In this document: positions 20,846 through 33,375 of the stretch, piece after piece | How positions within the stretch are numbered: the stretch's first letter is position 1 | Layout of the letters: the number at the start of each line of letters is the position of its first letter | Assembly (NCBI RefSeq): GCF_902806685.2 | Contig: NC_048543.1 | Span: 9,396,106 to 9,460,105 of the forward strand | Direction: 5' to 3' | DNA length: 64,000 nucleotides | DNA from: Maniola hyperantus | Taxonomy: Eukaryota > Arthropoda > Insecta > Lepidoptera > Nymphalidae | Notes under the pieces: model-generated | What the model saw: only the letters and a program-made list of their open reading frames with translations | The model's database searches: none | What the model was told of the DNA's origin: nothing | Program-made: the position numbers and the translations under genes

Positions 20846-23800
20846 ATTAAAGCACATACCACGTTCTATGCTAGGTACTTAAAAGCTGTATCCACAGAAT
20901 TAGGTAAATCGATTTCTCTAACCAACTCCCAATAAGAGAGGATTTTCAGAAATTCTGCCCAAATGAAGCCATGGTGGGCCAGTGTTATTTACTAAACAAA
21001 TATTAAAAAATACTTAGATACAATAATTATTTTTTTACACTTATAATTAGTAAAATTACTTACACTCTATAAATTTTACTTTCAAGACTAGAGATAGAGA
21101 AGCGAAAAGTGTGGGTGAATCGGTCAACTAGTTTTTTTATTAAAAAGAGACTGCGCTGGGTTTTATACATTTTTTGCTTGAAAGCACAAAGCATTGCCAA
21201 AATGTTGCATAATGAGAAAAAATGAATTGAAAGAGGTTTGTTGTCATTAAACTCTTTTGTCAAAATTACTAGTAGGGCACAAAAACCAATGGTTAGGAAA
21301 ACTCGATTTCAGATAGAGAGTTGTAAAATTGTACAGTGGGTATAGGTAGACTCAAATTAAAGAACTTATGTTGTAGTTGAAATTCCTTGAAAAAGCTGAT
21401 TATCTCAATAGAGAATATAATTTTATACAAATAAACTTTTACAATTGCTTTTGAATCGTCAAAATAATTTACCATTTAGGTACTGAATTAGCAATATAAC
21501 TGTATGAATTTTCAGTGCTAAATTCGAATGTTCAATTTTTACTAAAACATATTTACAAAATCTTGATCAGTAAGTAGATATTTTTAACTCATAATAATTA
21601 AAAATGTATCCTGCACATTAGAATAACACAATTTATTTTTAATGGTCGTTGATGAAAAACACGGAATCGTTTTTTTTTTCGATCCAAAAATAGGTAAAAG
21701 CCGGTGTTGGCATATGACTTATATATGACTCGACAATATCTGATGCCTGACTGAGTTAGATCAATTTAATTTAGAAGCCAACGAAATGTGTTGCCAGCCA
21801 GGTAGCAATTAGTTTTTTTTTAATCTTCAAAGGCCGTTTAGAGATAAAAAATATAACAAACGGACGGGAACGGTAGCAGAGGTTTCCGATTGTTAGTGAT
21901 GATGAACCATATCACTGTAAATGAAAACTATTACTAAACTTTTAAAAGCGACACAAAACAGAAACGTACCTATCCCAAAGCGGAGCGGGTTTGTGTTATA
22001 TCCGCTACGGGTCCAAAATTTTAATTTCTTTTAATCATTTTGTTGGTTGGGAGCAAAAAAACTTGGCGCCAGGATCTGCGCCCGGTTCTAATATTAATTT
22101 GCAGAATGACTGATGCATTGTTAATTTGTTTTACTTACTTACTTTAGTTTTTTCGATTGTGGTTGTTCCTTTACAGTAAAATATAGGCCACTGTTTTACG
22201 GTTATTGCTATAATGTAGGTACAATGTACATATGAAACCGCTTGGTCCAGAAATTCAAGATTTTACACCTAGGTATATTTTATCAATTAAGTAAGACCTT
22301 CACAAAGAAAGGATTTTCAGGAATACAAACGGAATAATGCTGAGGCGGGTCGGCTAGTTTTTCACAAAGGGATAATGATACAAATTCAATTCAATTTTTA
22401 CTTTCCATAATTTAATTCTTATTTATATTTGCTAGCGAGTGGCTTTATTGTAAAGTCAGTAATTTTATTCAATCTAAATCAAAATATGTCATAGGGCGTT
22501 ACAGAGCAATACAGACGCGTGGCTTGGTCACTTGTCCAGAAATTGTATAATTTTACACAACAGTCGCCAATACAGTCGGCGTGAATGGTTGCGTCCGAAC
22601 CAGCGGCCGTCAAAGATACAAAACAAAACGTGCCAAACGCACAACCGGCCCAATGAAAAGTGGGAAATGAAAAACATCTAGCCACAAAGGGAAATTAATT
22701 CTTGCTTTGACGTAGGTACCTACTGATTTCATAAAAAATACGGAGCTGGGGTTTAAAATAAAAGACTAATTTTAGCTTTGCAGACAAATAAATACCTATC
22801 TAGGAAGGTTTGAAATCTGGTAAGTAATAGTTAAAAAGAAAATTTCATAAAGGCACGGGAGACATGAAATAAAACGACAATATGACGGGAGCTATTACCA
22901 GACTGACAATAGAGTTACGACAAAGGGAATCGTAAGAAGGCTCTTCAGTGAAAGAGATAAAGTTACATTGAAGATAATATCATACCCCAAAAGAGAAACA
23001 CGTACATATATTTTGCATGGGTTAACTTATAATTCAATAATGCATGAAAGGATTTCAGTGTTGACTGTCGACGTGAGTCTATAGGGAAAAATAATAATAA
23101 TTAATATAATATTATTATCTAACGTTCCAAGTAAAACTTATTCGTGCGTTTATTAATTTCAGAAAAAATTGTCTTGTCAGGACTTAAAATAATACAAAAA
23201 AGGTTATTATTTAGGAAAGTTAAATTAGTATTTTGTACTTAATAAGTAACAATTGAACAGACTGAACAACATTTTTGTTTCAACCCTTTGATGTTAATGT
23301 AGACAAAGATGCAAAGAATTAATACAGAAGCCAAAGTATCTACTACTTAATTCTAAACGAATAAAACAAACCCGATTGGAGACTTTCTGAAGATGACGTC
23401 TCTTTCTTCTAAGCAGTCATCGAGTTTCCTTTGTAATTAAATATTGAAATTAAGAAATGAACAGCCGCTAATTACGCGAGCTTGTCCCTTGAGGGCTGAT
23501 TGTGTTGCCCTAGTGTTGGTAGGAGGGATGCCGGGACCGCTTTTACAGTATTATATTTGTAATAAGGGTTTGTTTAGGAAATAATAGCATTTGCTTTGCT
23601 GCTGGAATTGGGATCGAAAAGTTGATTCAATTTTCTTTTATTCGATTAAAAATAAAGAGTTTCACGAATTATTTCAAGTTACGTTGTAGGGTACCTACCT
23701 ATAGATTTCCACTGAAATATACCTACTTCAGTGAATAGGTTTTGTTTATTATTTTGTGAACTTGAGAAATTTATTGTAGAGAAAATATCTCGAGTCTGTA

Positions 23801-26800
23801 TTGATATTCTAGTAGTAGTTTATATTATCACAATAGTTAAAAGTGTAGGTGCTCGTGTTGGTAATAACAAAGATGTAGAGTCAACATAGCAACATAAATC
23901 CAATGTTTGGACATTTCAATTATCTGAACCACGTGGCGTGCCGACAAAGTTCGTGCCAACAGTAATAAAAATTAAAAAAAGTACAATATAAAAACGTCTT
24001 TCTTTCTTAAACTTGGGAATTAGGCGGGGAAGTATTATTTATCGCTACTGTTTAGATTACTTCAACGCGCTCAGTCGTAAAATACTTTGAGTTTGTCAAA
24101 CTACGTCTATCATTTTATTAAAGTATCCTTTTATGAATAGGGGGCTTTTGATGATTCTTCTTGTATTTAACACACATTACATTCTGAATGTTCGTACTAA
24201 GTATGTAATTTCATGGTCGTGTTTTATCATTTCCTGAAGTTTTGTACCAATGTTTGATAAGGACATCTTAATCTACAAAAATAGATCTAGTTACACGCAG
24301 CAAACATTGAAAAAAATACAATTCAAAGTTTCGGTCAGTGGAAATGGACTACGTGAACCTTTGAGCTGATGATGCACTTGTCGATAAAATGAAGATTCAG
24401 ATTAATGAACACTTAAAAACATAAAGAGGATAACAGAGTAGCGGTTAATAACTTGTCTAAATAGACCAGCTTTAAATCACAATCTCTAATACGAAATAAA
24501 TAGACCATAATAACATTTCTTCATTATCAAACGAAGTCAGAGATGAAATAGTCTGATTTTAAATTTGTTTGGAATGTCTTTATTAACTGTCATCGAATCA
24601 AGAGGTACCCGGAGCTGTTTAATACCCTATCAGACAAACATAATTAGTTTTGTAAATAAAATGCCTCGAGAAATTGAAACGTACGCGCTACCTGACTGCG
24701 GTGACTTGCTTTATTGGCTTATGATTTCTTTGTGCTTCCAATAAATAAAATGCTGTTACGATTGTGAGAGGTCTATTACATTTATTCGTAACAATTTGGA
24801 TACTGGTTTATACAATGCAATTTATAAACTATGATTAACTTCAAGTAGATTGGTGTGGATATACACATTCATAAGAATAAATCATGATTTTTCAATTTTA
24901 TATTTGTTTTGTAAGCATAGTTACTTATATCATCTTTGGATATTTTACATATTTTATTATTATACTTACCGAAGTCTAGCTTGTTTTATCAGAAATTTAA
25001 AAAGTTGTGTAGCTAATGCAAATATTTCGTTATCGCTAAGATTGTTAGGTACATTAGGTAAATGAAATGTAGAACGTAAGGAAATAATTATAAAAAAATA
25101 ATTTGAAATATTTTTACGAGCACCGACATAATATTTCATTGCTGTTTGGTTTAGGTTAATAGCCTAGGGACAGGTAACATTAAGAGAATATGGCCAGAAC
25201 AAGAAATAATTATTGTACGGCAAAATTACACTCCGAAACTTTTCCACCCCAAGCATTTTTATTTAATTTTTATTTTTATGGCACGCTTAAACGTGGCTTT
25301 GCTTTCACTTTTTATTGTTACTCTCGATGTGCCTTCTAATTTTTGGTTGCAATTAAATTTTTCTTTGCTGTTTTATTAAACATTGTTTTTAATTATGTGA
25401 AGTCTGTCTTTTATATTTTTTGGTTCAGTTTAGTGCTTCTAATTTTAAAATAGATAAATTAAGAAATAGATTAGTAGATTATCTGGACAGTCAATAATGT
25501 TGGTTTCTCTTCTTCTCCAGGTACTTCTCAAGGTGAATAGGTATTATAACTTAATCAAGGAATGAATCCGTCACCTACCGACCGGAACTCGTTTACAAAA
25601 TAGAGCAACGCTTTTTTTTAACCGAAATCATTTATCATGTTTGTACTGAACCCAAGACAAACTGCTACTGCGTTTGAGTTTACTATAGATAAGATTAGGA
25701 GCGTTTGTTTTACCTTGTCTACCGATTTCTGAGCCATTTTTTAAGACAGAGCTTCGTTGTTTTGAATAATACAGACATGGTGTTTCCGAGATCAGGATAT
25801 TATGAAAAGGAAATGTCTCGTAGTTACCAGGGATTTAAATATTAGGTAATTGTTATAATGGACTTTCACAACTAGATATTTTTTAACTGATAAAGTACCT
25901 ACTGGTTAAGCTGACGATATATTTTTCTGATGTACTAACTATAATAATTGAGCTAATTATAAAATAAAATCACTTGAAATAAGCAATTTTAAATATACTT
26001 ACGTATATTTGCATCAGTTCATGGTTTAGAATAATATATTGCGAGAGTGAAGGACTCAAACATGAATCAAAGGAAAACAAGCTCGTTACGGATGTATTCT
26101 ACTTTACTTCTACACAGATTTGTCATTACTCATTAGGTAATAATAATTTGATCATTAGTCTACGATTAAATAACTATAAATCTCATAGAGGCAACATCTT
26201 TAAAAGCAATACTTGCGGTAAACAAAAAAAAACACTACTTTTATTAACAGTAATAGGTACCTTGTACCTAACTATATCGCCTACTAGTATCGTAAGGATA
26301 CTTACGAGTATTTCTGAACAAAGAACCGATTTAAATTGATGCGTAAACATTCTCATACGGGTAGTGTGCCGAGTAAATAAATATCTGAAGCGTCGGAAAA
26401 AAATATAAACAGATTATGACTATTAGCTCGCCGTAGCCTGTCAGTAAGTTCGTATTTTAAACTTAAAACGGGCGCAAACCACAGACAACTGTAGACTATT
26501 TATCTTTAGGGAAAAATCCCTGTGATTTTCTTCAGTGCAGTATCGAGAGTTGGAAGATTTTGGACAGATCACAAGCTCTTCGCGACATTTTTGCCGTCGT
26601 TTATCTTTTTAAACAACATCATTATTTACATGGATCAGACAAAGCTTAGCCTTTTTAGCATTAGTTTGTTTATAAACATATTAGAGACAACACCCACGGC
26701 GCGGCGACTTTTTGTAGCCATACAGCCGCGCGTATCTTGGCAAGGCAATTCTTGATCGCGATAGTCGCGATACGGAATCGTGGGCAGAGAAGGTACTTGG

Positions 26801-28197
26801 GCCAGCGACGAATCGCTATTGCACCGCGACTGTTGCGTTCAACATAAAAATTTAACTTTAATTAGCATAGCAAAATTGCCGTGGTAGCGCCCCATTTCTT
26901 CCTTCCTGACCACTGCACCGTAGTGTACCTACGAACATGTTGATTTTGTAATTTTACCAAGCGTGTTTATTATAAAAATTGCTTTATTTATTAAGGCTAA
27001 CCTTCTTCATCCATCAGCAAGCTACCAGAATTCTTACATGGTAAATATAGTCTACTCTGCTCAGCAACCTTTTTGCGGCTGTAGTAGCGTATAGTAGTAC
27101 TATATATTGCTGCAAAAAGTCGCGGTGGATCTTCTTTAGGCTAAATGACGATGTCAAAACATAGACTTTTTATCAGTGTACATTAGTATTCAAAATAAGA
27201 GTAGGAATGGCTTTCCGCCATATTGTGATATCTTAGATGGAATCACTGCCGATCGTAAAATGTGAAAAATCTGTCCAATGCTCATTGCCGGAAGACTGAT
27301 CCCATGATATCGTACATACAAAAACCTTCTAAAAACTACAGCACACTAATAACTCTCCCTATTCAGTGTACTCTGTGTCTGATACCTCGAATATTACAAG
27401 TGCAAAGGAGACTCATCTATTCTTGATCTATATTTATAGATTGATCGACTATTAGCTCGCTACAGGCTGTCAGCGAGTTGTATTTGGTGTTTTCAGTTTT
27501 TAACTGCTAGGAAAGGATGTTTATGTTGAATGTTATGATTTAGTGTCAGTAATTGGTAGCGAGTGTGAACACGTCCACTAAGAGTCGAGAATAGTAACAC
27601 AAATATAATAACAGCAACTGCAGGCTATTCGTAGTGTATGAAGCGGTTGTTTGTTCTTCTAATAGCTGTTGAGGCGTGTTAAGTTTTCTATTATCTATTT
27701 ATATGTATTGTGATAATATTCTTGTTTTGCTGTCGTTACCTACTTGCATTGAATGAAACTTTCGTTGATAAATACTGTCACTATAACATGATGTTGGAAA
27801 TTTCGTTTTGATAAAAATAAGACGACACGGATAACAATTGAACACCTAAAAGTTTGATTGCATTGTAGAAAATTTTGATGTTCATCGGATGACTGAGCAA
27901 GTATCTAGTTATGGTTTTAAAACATAACAAATGTCTTTTATGTGATGTAATATTTGAATGAATTTCTCAGAATACTACCTACAGAATGCAACTTTCTCTA
28001 TTTTAGTCTATTTAATTTTTCAGAACTCTTGAATACTCTTAAATGATCAGAATTACAAAAGATACAAGAAAAAGTCAAACTTTTTCAAGTTTATATCTCA
28101 ATGTCTGCCATGTTACTCATTACTTTTTAGATTAAATAATTATTTATTGTAATAATGATGATTTTCTTTCCAATTGAGTAGCAATCTAACTAATAAT
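20846..28197. other. repeat-poor intronic block, 7.3 kb
   Basis: The longest stretch here without a clear transposon copy. Mostly AT-rich. A diverged repeated word (gactattagctcg..cctgtcag) occurs at 26417 and 27446. A hairpin-like pair lies at 27070-27125 (ctttttgcggctgtagtagc and gctgcaaaaagtcgcg). Less AT-rich patches at 22490-22640, 23460-23550 and 26680-26830 could be regulatory. ORFs of 60-80 codons show no recognisable domain. Confidence 0.4.
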
Positions 28198-28385
28198 GTA
28201 TAGAAGGAAAAGCTGACTGACTGATCTATCAATGCACAGCTCAAACTACTAGACATACCTAGGGCTGAAATTTGGCATGCAGATAGCTATTATGAAGGAT
28301 TTCTGAAAATTCAATGCCTAAAGGGGAAAAACGGGATAGAAATTTGTGTAGTCCATGTGGATGAAGTCGCGGGCATAAGCTAGTA
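28198..28385 (-). repeat. family B repeat (minus)
   Basis: tatagaaggaaaagctgact, gatctatcaatgcacagctc, ctgaaatttggcatgcagat, then gtgtagtccatgtggatgaa and gtcgcgggcataagctag. Confidence 0.7.
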
Positions 28386-28629
28386 TTATAGGTAATATAT
28401 GTTTATATGGCTCAAGCATTTTTACATGGCTGAAGAGGAAGTAATTGCATAGGTGTTACTTCTTTATTATTAGGCAGGTACCTAGCTGTCGGCAACGATA
28501 CATAGGTACCATATCTCATAAGCTGTTAGGAGGTATAATTGAACTAGTGCGATCTTGCGATCAAGGTTAAGCAATACAACTAATTTTTCAATATCTAGTC
28601 GTCTGTTGTTTCGAAAGCTCTTGTAAGAC

Positions 28630-28781
28630 GCACGGTCGACTAGTTGCCCGGCAACTCGGTCGGCGGCAACCGCGAATCTGTGATTTATATGCAAGTTGCC
28701 GAGTACTTCCATCCTACAAATCACAGATTCTTGAGTTACCCGTCGCGTCGGCTGTGTTGCCGGGCAACTATCGACTGCGCG
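28630..28781. mobile_element. inverted-repeat element (tagttgcccggcaac)
   Basis: Left arm cacggtcgactagttgcccg+gcaac, inner cgcgaatctgtgattta; right arm aaatcacagattcttg then gttgccgggcaactatcgac+tgcgcg. The arms are complementary apart from small indels. About 150 bp, GC-rich, no ORF beyond the shadow at 28482-28724. Class not known; TIR-type MITE by structure. Confidence 0.6.
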
Positions 28782-28830
28782 TAGCGTAATGGCTCTAAAA
28801 GCTTATTTAGGTATATTATTCTATTCTGTA

Positions 28831-29117
28831 CCCGTAGTATAAGATTTTACGTCTCACCAAACGTCGCTAGAATTCGAGAGTTGAAACACAATAACATCAA
28901 AGTAAAATGGATCTAAACTGCCTTGAATTTAAGTCAAAAATTCAATGTCACTGATTTTAATTTCGCAACGTTTCCGCTTGGAGCGCTGGCTGTAGATGTG
29001 TAGACAAACTTGAGCTTTAAAACAAGGCAGTTAAGATCCAGTTTACTATAACGCGGAAGTGTTTCGATTCTCGAATTCTAGCAACGTTTGGTGAGACGTA
29101 AAATCTTATACTACGGG
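28831..29117. mobile_element. MITE with ~60 bp terminal inverted repeats and TA duplication
   Basis: Starts cccgtagtataagattttac after TA (28829-28830) and ends gtaaaatcttatactacggg before TA (29118-29119). The arms continue gtctcaccaaacgtcgctag / gcaacgtttggtgagac, about 60 bp in all with few mismatches. Length 287 bp. The TA flank is the signature of Tc1/mariner-type insertion, so this is a non-autonomous mariner-like element by inference. No transposase. Confidence 0.8.
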
Positions 29118-29200
29118 TACTGTTACTTAATTAAAATTTATAAAACTACCTGTTTTTAAGTCTACTTAGATCTCGATGTTGAAAAAGCTTGAAGAGCTTG

Positions 29201-29516
29201 TTATCATCATCATCATTTCAACCTATTGCCGGCGCACCGGAACAGGGCCCTCTAATAGGAAGGGCTTAACCCATAGTCCATCACGCTGGCCAAGTGCGAA
29301 TTGGCAGACTTCACACATCTTTGAGAACATTACAGGGATTCCTCAGGCATTCGGGTTTCCTCACGAAGTTTTCCTTACCCGTTTAAGCAAGTGATAATTT
29401 AATTGCTTAGAACGCACATAACTCTGAAAAGTTAGAGGTATGAGCCCGAAATCGAACCTCGGATCCCCCGAATGAAATCTTAACTACTAGGTACACTGTC
29501 ATCGCATGTGAAGCGG
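29201..29516 (-). repeat. SINE S1 copy (minus), near full length
   Basis: ttatcatcatcatcatttca, cctattgccggcgcaccgga, caagtgcgaattggcagact, cctcacgaagttttcctta, gttagaggtatgagcccgaa and a reversed B box ggaacctcgg-like (atcgaacctcgg). Ends near tcgcatgtg. Confidence 0.7.
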
Positions 29517-30139
29517 AGCTTATTAAATAGAGCAGGCAAACTCATGGCAAAACCTAGTGATCGATATATTTATCGCGTCGATTTATGTGGTATGTTTGTC
29601 AAACTATCTATCAAGGGTAGATCTGTCAGAAATATCTGGGGACTCCTTTGTGGATGCTATTTGATCAGTGACATGGGCGGTGAGTGATGAATATTGCCAG
29701 GCAAATATAAAAAGCAAAACTATCCGGTTTAAGTTTCACTAGGGTAGGGTTGGGAAATGCGGCATATAAATGGCACGATGTTTGCTATTTGTAAATGTAG
29801 GTGCTAGTAGATAACACTCGCAAATATTGATGTTGAAGAGCAAGTATTTTGTTAGTGAATTTGGTTGGTACCTAACGCCAAGAGTCATATCGACTCATAA
29901 ACAATGTTTCATTTTGAGAAGTATTTTTCGTCCGGATGGTTATATTAAGTAATAGGTACCTAATCCTACAGGTACGAATATTTTACGAATATAGTACGAG
30001 TTTCAAATTCTGAGAGCCTAATATTGTTCTTAATAGTCCATACCTGCCTGTCTAATATCATCCTTTAGCAAGCAGATGGCAGCTTATCGGTTTAATCGCA
30101 TATAATATTTTTGGAAAGTGTGCTCAGGAACTTCTCAAC
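29517..30139. other. intronic stretch, nothing recognised
   Basis: AT-rich, no repeat copy or coding motif recognised. Confidence 0.35.
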
Positions 30140-30440
30140 CTTGTCCCTTCTTCATTATTCTACTACAGAACAGCGAAAAACCGTGAACATTGGCATTCTT
30201 AATATGTGGTGGACATCCAATTTACTCGCACGAAACTTTTTTGCTCGACGTTTCTAATACGAACCGCTAAGATGTGGAATGCCCTACCGGTATTCGTGTA
30301 ACGTACGTAAAACCTACAAACCTTCAAAGCTAGAGCAATTGCCATCTTCTAGGCAAGCGGGCTCCAACATCATCATTGCTTTTTTAAGCATGGTTGGCGT
30401 CAAGCGCAAGCCTACTGTTGACAGTTGACGATTTTTTAAT
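30140..30440 (+). pseudogene. CR1/Jockey-like LINE reverse-transcriptase C-terminal remnant
   Basis: Frame at 30260-30298 reads RTAKMWNALPVFV and is then stopped (taa at 30299). This matches the RT(S)RMWNALPP.VFP motif at the C-terminal end of lepidopteran CR1/Jockey-type ORF2 proteins. In another frame, ctagagcaattgccatcttc then taggcaagcgggctcc recalls the following FKSRAI-HLLGRQRAG segment, implying frameshifts. A LINE-tail block gcgtcaagcgcaagccta follows. Dead, 5'-truncated copy. Confidence 0.65.
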
Positions 30441-30529
30441 GACAGGTTGCATGGAAAAGGTCTGCATTTACCCCACAAGGTGGTGTAAATGTTACACTGC
30501 TTATGTATTGTATAACTGCATAGGTATCG

Positions 30530-30607
30530 TATTAAAAGAACAACTGCTTAGTTTCTTGCCGGCTCTTGTCAGTAGAATCTACTTTCTGAACCGGTGGTAG
30601 AGTCTAA
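30530..30607 (+). repeat. LINE 3' tail fragment
   Basis: ctgcttagtttcttgccggc then tctgaaccggtggtagagtc matches the tail at 40665-40745 and probably belongs with the RT remnant just upstream. Confidence 0.55.
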
Positions 30608-30608
30608 A

Positions 30609-30756
30609 GGTGAGATCTATAAAGCGCCCTTTGACTTTGGTCAGACTTAAAATTGAGTTAAAATGAGACAGATTTATGTGAGAGATATAGTTCTGTCTCG
30701 TTTAATCTCTATCTTAAGTCTAAGCAAAGTCAGAGTGCGTTCTATAGATCTCACCC
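30609..30756. mobile_element. inverted-repeat MITE (gtgagatctat TIR)
   Basis: Left arm ggtgagatctataaagcgcc, tttgactttggtcagactta; right arm taagtctaagcaaagtcaga, tgcgttctatagatctcacc. Inner gagttaaaatgagacag / ctgtctcgttt also pair. The inner part resembles 54060-54186. About 148 bp. The 62-codon ORF is a shadow. Confidence 0.7.
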
Positions 30757-30957
30757 TAAGTAGTATATGTATAAGTTGTCCTACATTTTTTTTATTCACT
30801 AAAAGCACACGCGTGACCATGAGCCCACCTCATAAAAATGATGTGACCTAAGATGAGACGTGTTTGCCTAGAAGGTACCTGTTCGCTCTATCTTGTTTTA
30901 TAGATACCCGTATTATAATATGACATGAAATAAATATTCAATTAATTTCATTTCATA

Positions 30958-31400
30958 TTATCTTAGTAGGTTTTCTTTACAACCGATGTTCCAGTCGCGA
31001 AGAGCTAAATGAATTTCATTTAAACTGATACGTATAACGTAATGCGAGCTATAAAGGAGTACACAGCAACAGGGCAACAGTGAATCCTTAAGTAAACGAC
31101 ACTTTATATCGACAGTTGCTATACTCACAGCATTCGATAGTGTTTTGCACTTTGCACGTCCATATAAATCGTTCGGAAATCGTCGTGTAATAAATCGAAC
31201 GCTTTTTAATGGCAGTTTATCGGAGTGAGCTTTGGTGTTCAGATTACGGTCTAAGTGGCGGCAAGGGAGCACGCGTTCCTTATCTGTGTCCCTCGACACT
31301 TTCAATATTCGGTTTCGTCGCGCTTTGTCTTTTATTTGATGCACTTGATGTTTCGCTCCAGCTCCCGAACGTTTGTTCTAAATTTAAAATGTAATTCATC
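30958..31400. promoter_or_regulatory. unique block with long open frame, enhancer candidate
   Basis: Repeat-free with balanced base composition. A 128-codon minus-strand frame (31344-30958) lacks any recognised domain and has no sign of splice-joined partners; I judge it a chance frame over constrained non-coding DNA. CGTC/CGAAAT-rich words occur throughout. A small unrecognised gene cannot be ruled out. Confidence 0.25.
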
Positions 31401-31408
31401 CAACTGAA

Positions 31409-31510
31409 AAGCTGGGATTGCTTAGAGGTTTCGACGCCCGTCAGCCTCCTATTAGAGGGGTCCGCGGTTCGAACCCACCACAAACCTCTATCGAAGAGAA
31501 ATAATAAGTC
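31409..31510 (+). repeat. SINE S1 head, diverged
   Basis: gctgggattgcttagaggtt, then cgcccgtcagcctcctatta and gaggggtccgcggttcgaac: tRNA-like head with B box ggttcgaaccc. The body is missing after tctatcgaagag. Confidence 0.6.
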
Positions 31511-32250
31511 ATCAACAACTTTGATACTTTTGATTTTGTTTTAAACGATAAGGTTTTTCATACTACGGAGCACTGATTGTGAAAGAGCAACTTGCGCTTG
31601 ATCGGTTTCTCATTTATTATTGCTTTCTGTGTGGATACATCTGCGACATCATGTGCGACCACCGGAAAGACGTTTTTTTACACCTTAAATATAATCCATT
31701 GTTATAGCGTAAATATTGAATTTGTCAGGCTTTCCATAATTTAATAGTGACAAGTCAAACTTTTCTTAAATAATTTATTTTGTAGATACCATCGATGGTA
31801 GATACTTATTTGTAGTGTTTTATTGTAACAGACTTTTACATACTTTTTAATTGTCTTCATAAATAAGACAGGTTTTGTATTAGACCCGTACCTATTTATA
31901 TAATGTAGATAGCTAAGTATGACGTATTTTGCGATTTTCTCAAAAACTAATTATTTGAGTAATAAAATTATGGCCATGATTTTTACTGTAGGTTAAACGT
32001 TTTTATAGTTTTATAGTTACATAGTTATTTAATATCCATGAAAATCATATCACTAACTCATATTTTCATTCATATTAGGTATAAGTAAAAGTGTACAACT
32101 ACGTTTTGTCTGTCCATTTACTTTTGACGACTCAACTGCTAAAATAATCTTGATGAAATTAAGCACAGAGATAGCTAGCATTCTAGAGACATTTTTTTTT
32201 GACTCTCTTTTTTTTGTGCTCAATCCGGCGGCTCCCTGCGACATAGCTTA
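31511..32250. other. intronic stretch, nothing recognised
   Basis: AT-rich; no repeat or coding motif recognised. Confidence 0.35.
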
Positions 32251-32497
32251 TAAAAAACCGGCCAAGTGCGAGTCAGACTCGCGCACCGAGGGTTTCGTAC
32301 TACAGTCGTTTTGTAACCAAAAATTTACGGTTTTCGGATTTTCCCCTTACGTGTGCTATAAAACATACCTGCCCGATCTCATGATTCTAGGTCAACGGGA
32401 AGTACCTCAAGGTTTCTTGACAGACACGACAGACAGACATCGTAGTGATTCTATAAGGGTTCCTTTTTTCCTTTTGAGGTACGGTACTTTCAAAACT
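32251..32497 (+). repeat. family C repeat, short complete form
   Basis: aaaaaaccggccaagtgcga, gtcagactcgcgcaccgagg, gtttcgtactacagtcgttt, ctcatgattctaggtcaacg, cacgacagacagacatcg and ctataagggttccttttttc. The 155-codon frame over 32150-32617 is produced by this repeat and is not a gene. Confidence 0.75.
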
Positions 32498-32499
32498 GA

Positions 32500-32542
32500 A
32501 ATCCACGTGGATGAAGTTTCTGGATTCATTATTATTCCAGCT
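32500..32542 (-). repeat. family A terminal fragment (minus)
   Basis: ctgaaatccacgtggatgaa then gtttctggattcattatta directly follows the family C copy. Confidence 0.45.
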
Positions 32543-32611
32543 CTAATAAAAGTTTTAGATGAAAGAATTATAGACTCTAAAAAGAGAGGCACCAGCTGCT
32601 CGATTGCGGTA

Positions 32612-32745
32612 GAATGACAGCTACAATGCCACGATCACAATCACCTCTGATTGGTTGACGCTCGCTCACTATTGGCTACAGTGCATTGTTGCAACAAGAA
32701 TTGCACAAATTCCGCCAATCACAACAATTGAGATTGTAATAATGA
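32612..32745. repeat. degenerate inverted-repeat element with CCAAT motifs
   Basis: gacagctacaatgccacgat, cacctctgattggttgacgc, cactattggctacagtgcat and reversed words gccaatcacaacaattgaga, tgtaataatg. The ends pair loosely. Looks like an old MITE; low certainty. Confidence 0.35.
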
Positions 32746-33214
32746 TTGATGCAGGCGATTCACAATTGAGCCGCAGACTTTGTAGGATAGTATATTTTGG
32801 TAGCCAGCCAATTATACGCATATCACATAATAACATATCCCTGGCCGCAAACAATTCATCATTTTCATTAAATCCTTTATCAAAAGGCCGCACAAAAACA
32901 AAATCGTCATATTACCGAATCGCGCCCCACCTACCGAAAACGAGATACCACAATCCAAGCTAATGGAGTGTCTCATAATGACGGTTGCTGACATAAAAAT
33001 AAATAGGCGAGAGTCGGTTTCTGCGTAAGCTGATACTATGATAACGGCATCGCTCCCCCGATAATTGCCGAACTTGTCCGAGGATACACGATGATAGTGA
33101 TGTTGAATTAGGTGCTCCTGGAATTGGACTCTATGATTAGAGTTTTTTGGGGAATCATTAGGTAAATTTTTGGATATCAGCATAAGTAATCATAGATCAC
33201 CAGTCTTCAAAGTA

Positions 33215-33335
33215 ATACCTAGATAATATATAATATAAATATAAGAATATATAATAATATATAAATAATATATATATAATAATATATAATAATATATAAA
33301 TATAATAATATATATAATATAATAATAAGCACAAA
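33215..33335. repeat. AT low-complexity tract
   Basis: About 120 bases of ataatatata-type sequence. It gives the Tyr/Ile-only 68-codon minus frame, which is an artefact. Confidence 0.9.
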
Positions 33336-33375
33336 ATAAGATTATTTTGTTTTTAAGGAGATTACGATTATAGTT

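Noticed and set aside
30958..31344. 128-codon minus frame as a protein-coding gene
   Set aside because: No recognisable domain, no flanking splice or start context of note; kept only as a finding.
32150..32617. 155-codon + strand frame, the longest in the window
   Set aside because: It runs across a family C repeat and a family A fragment; the translation is of repeat sequence and has no domain.
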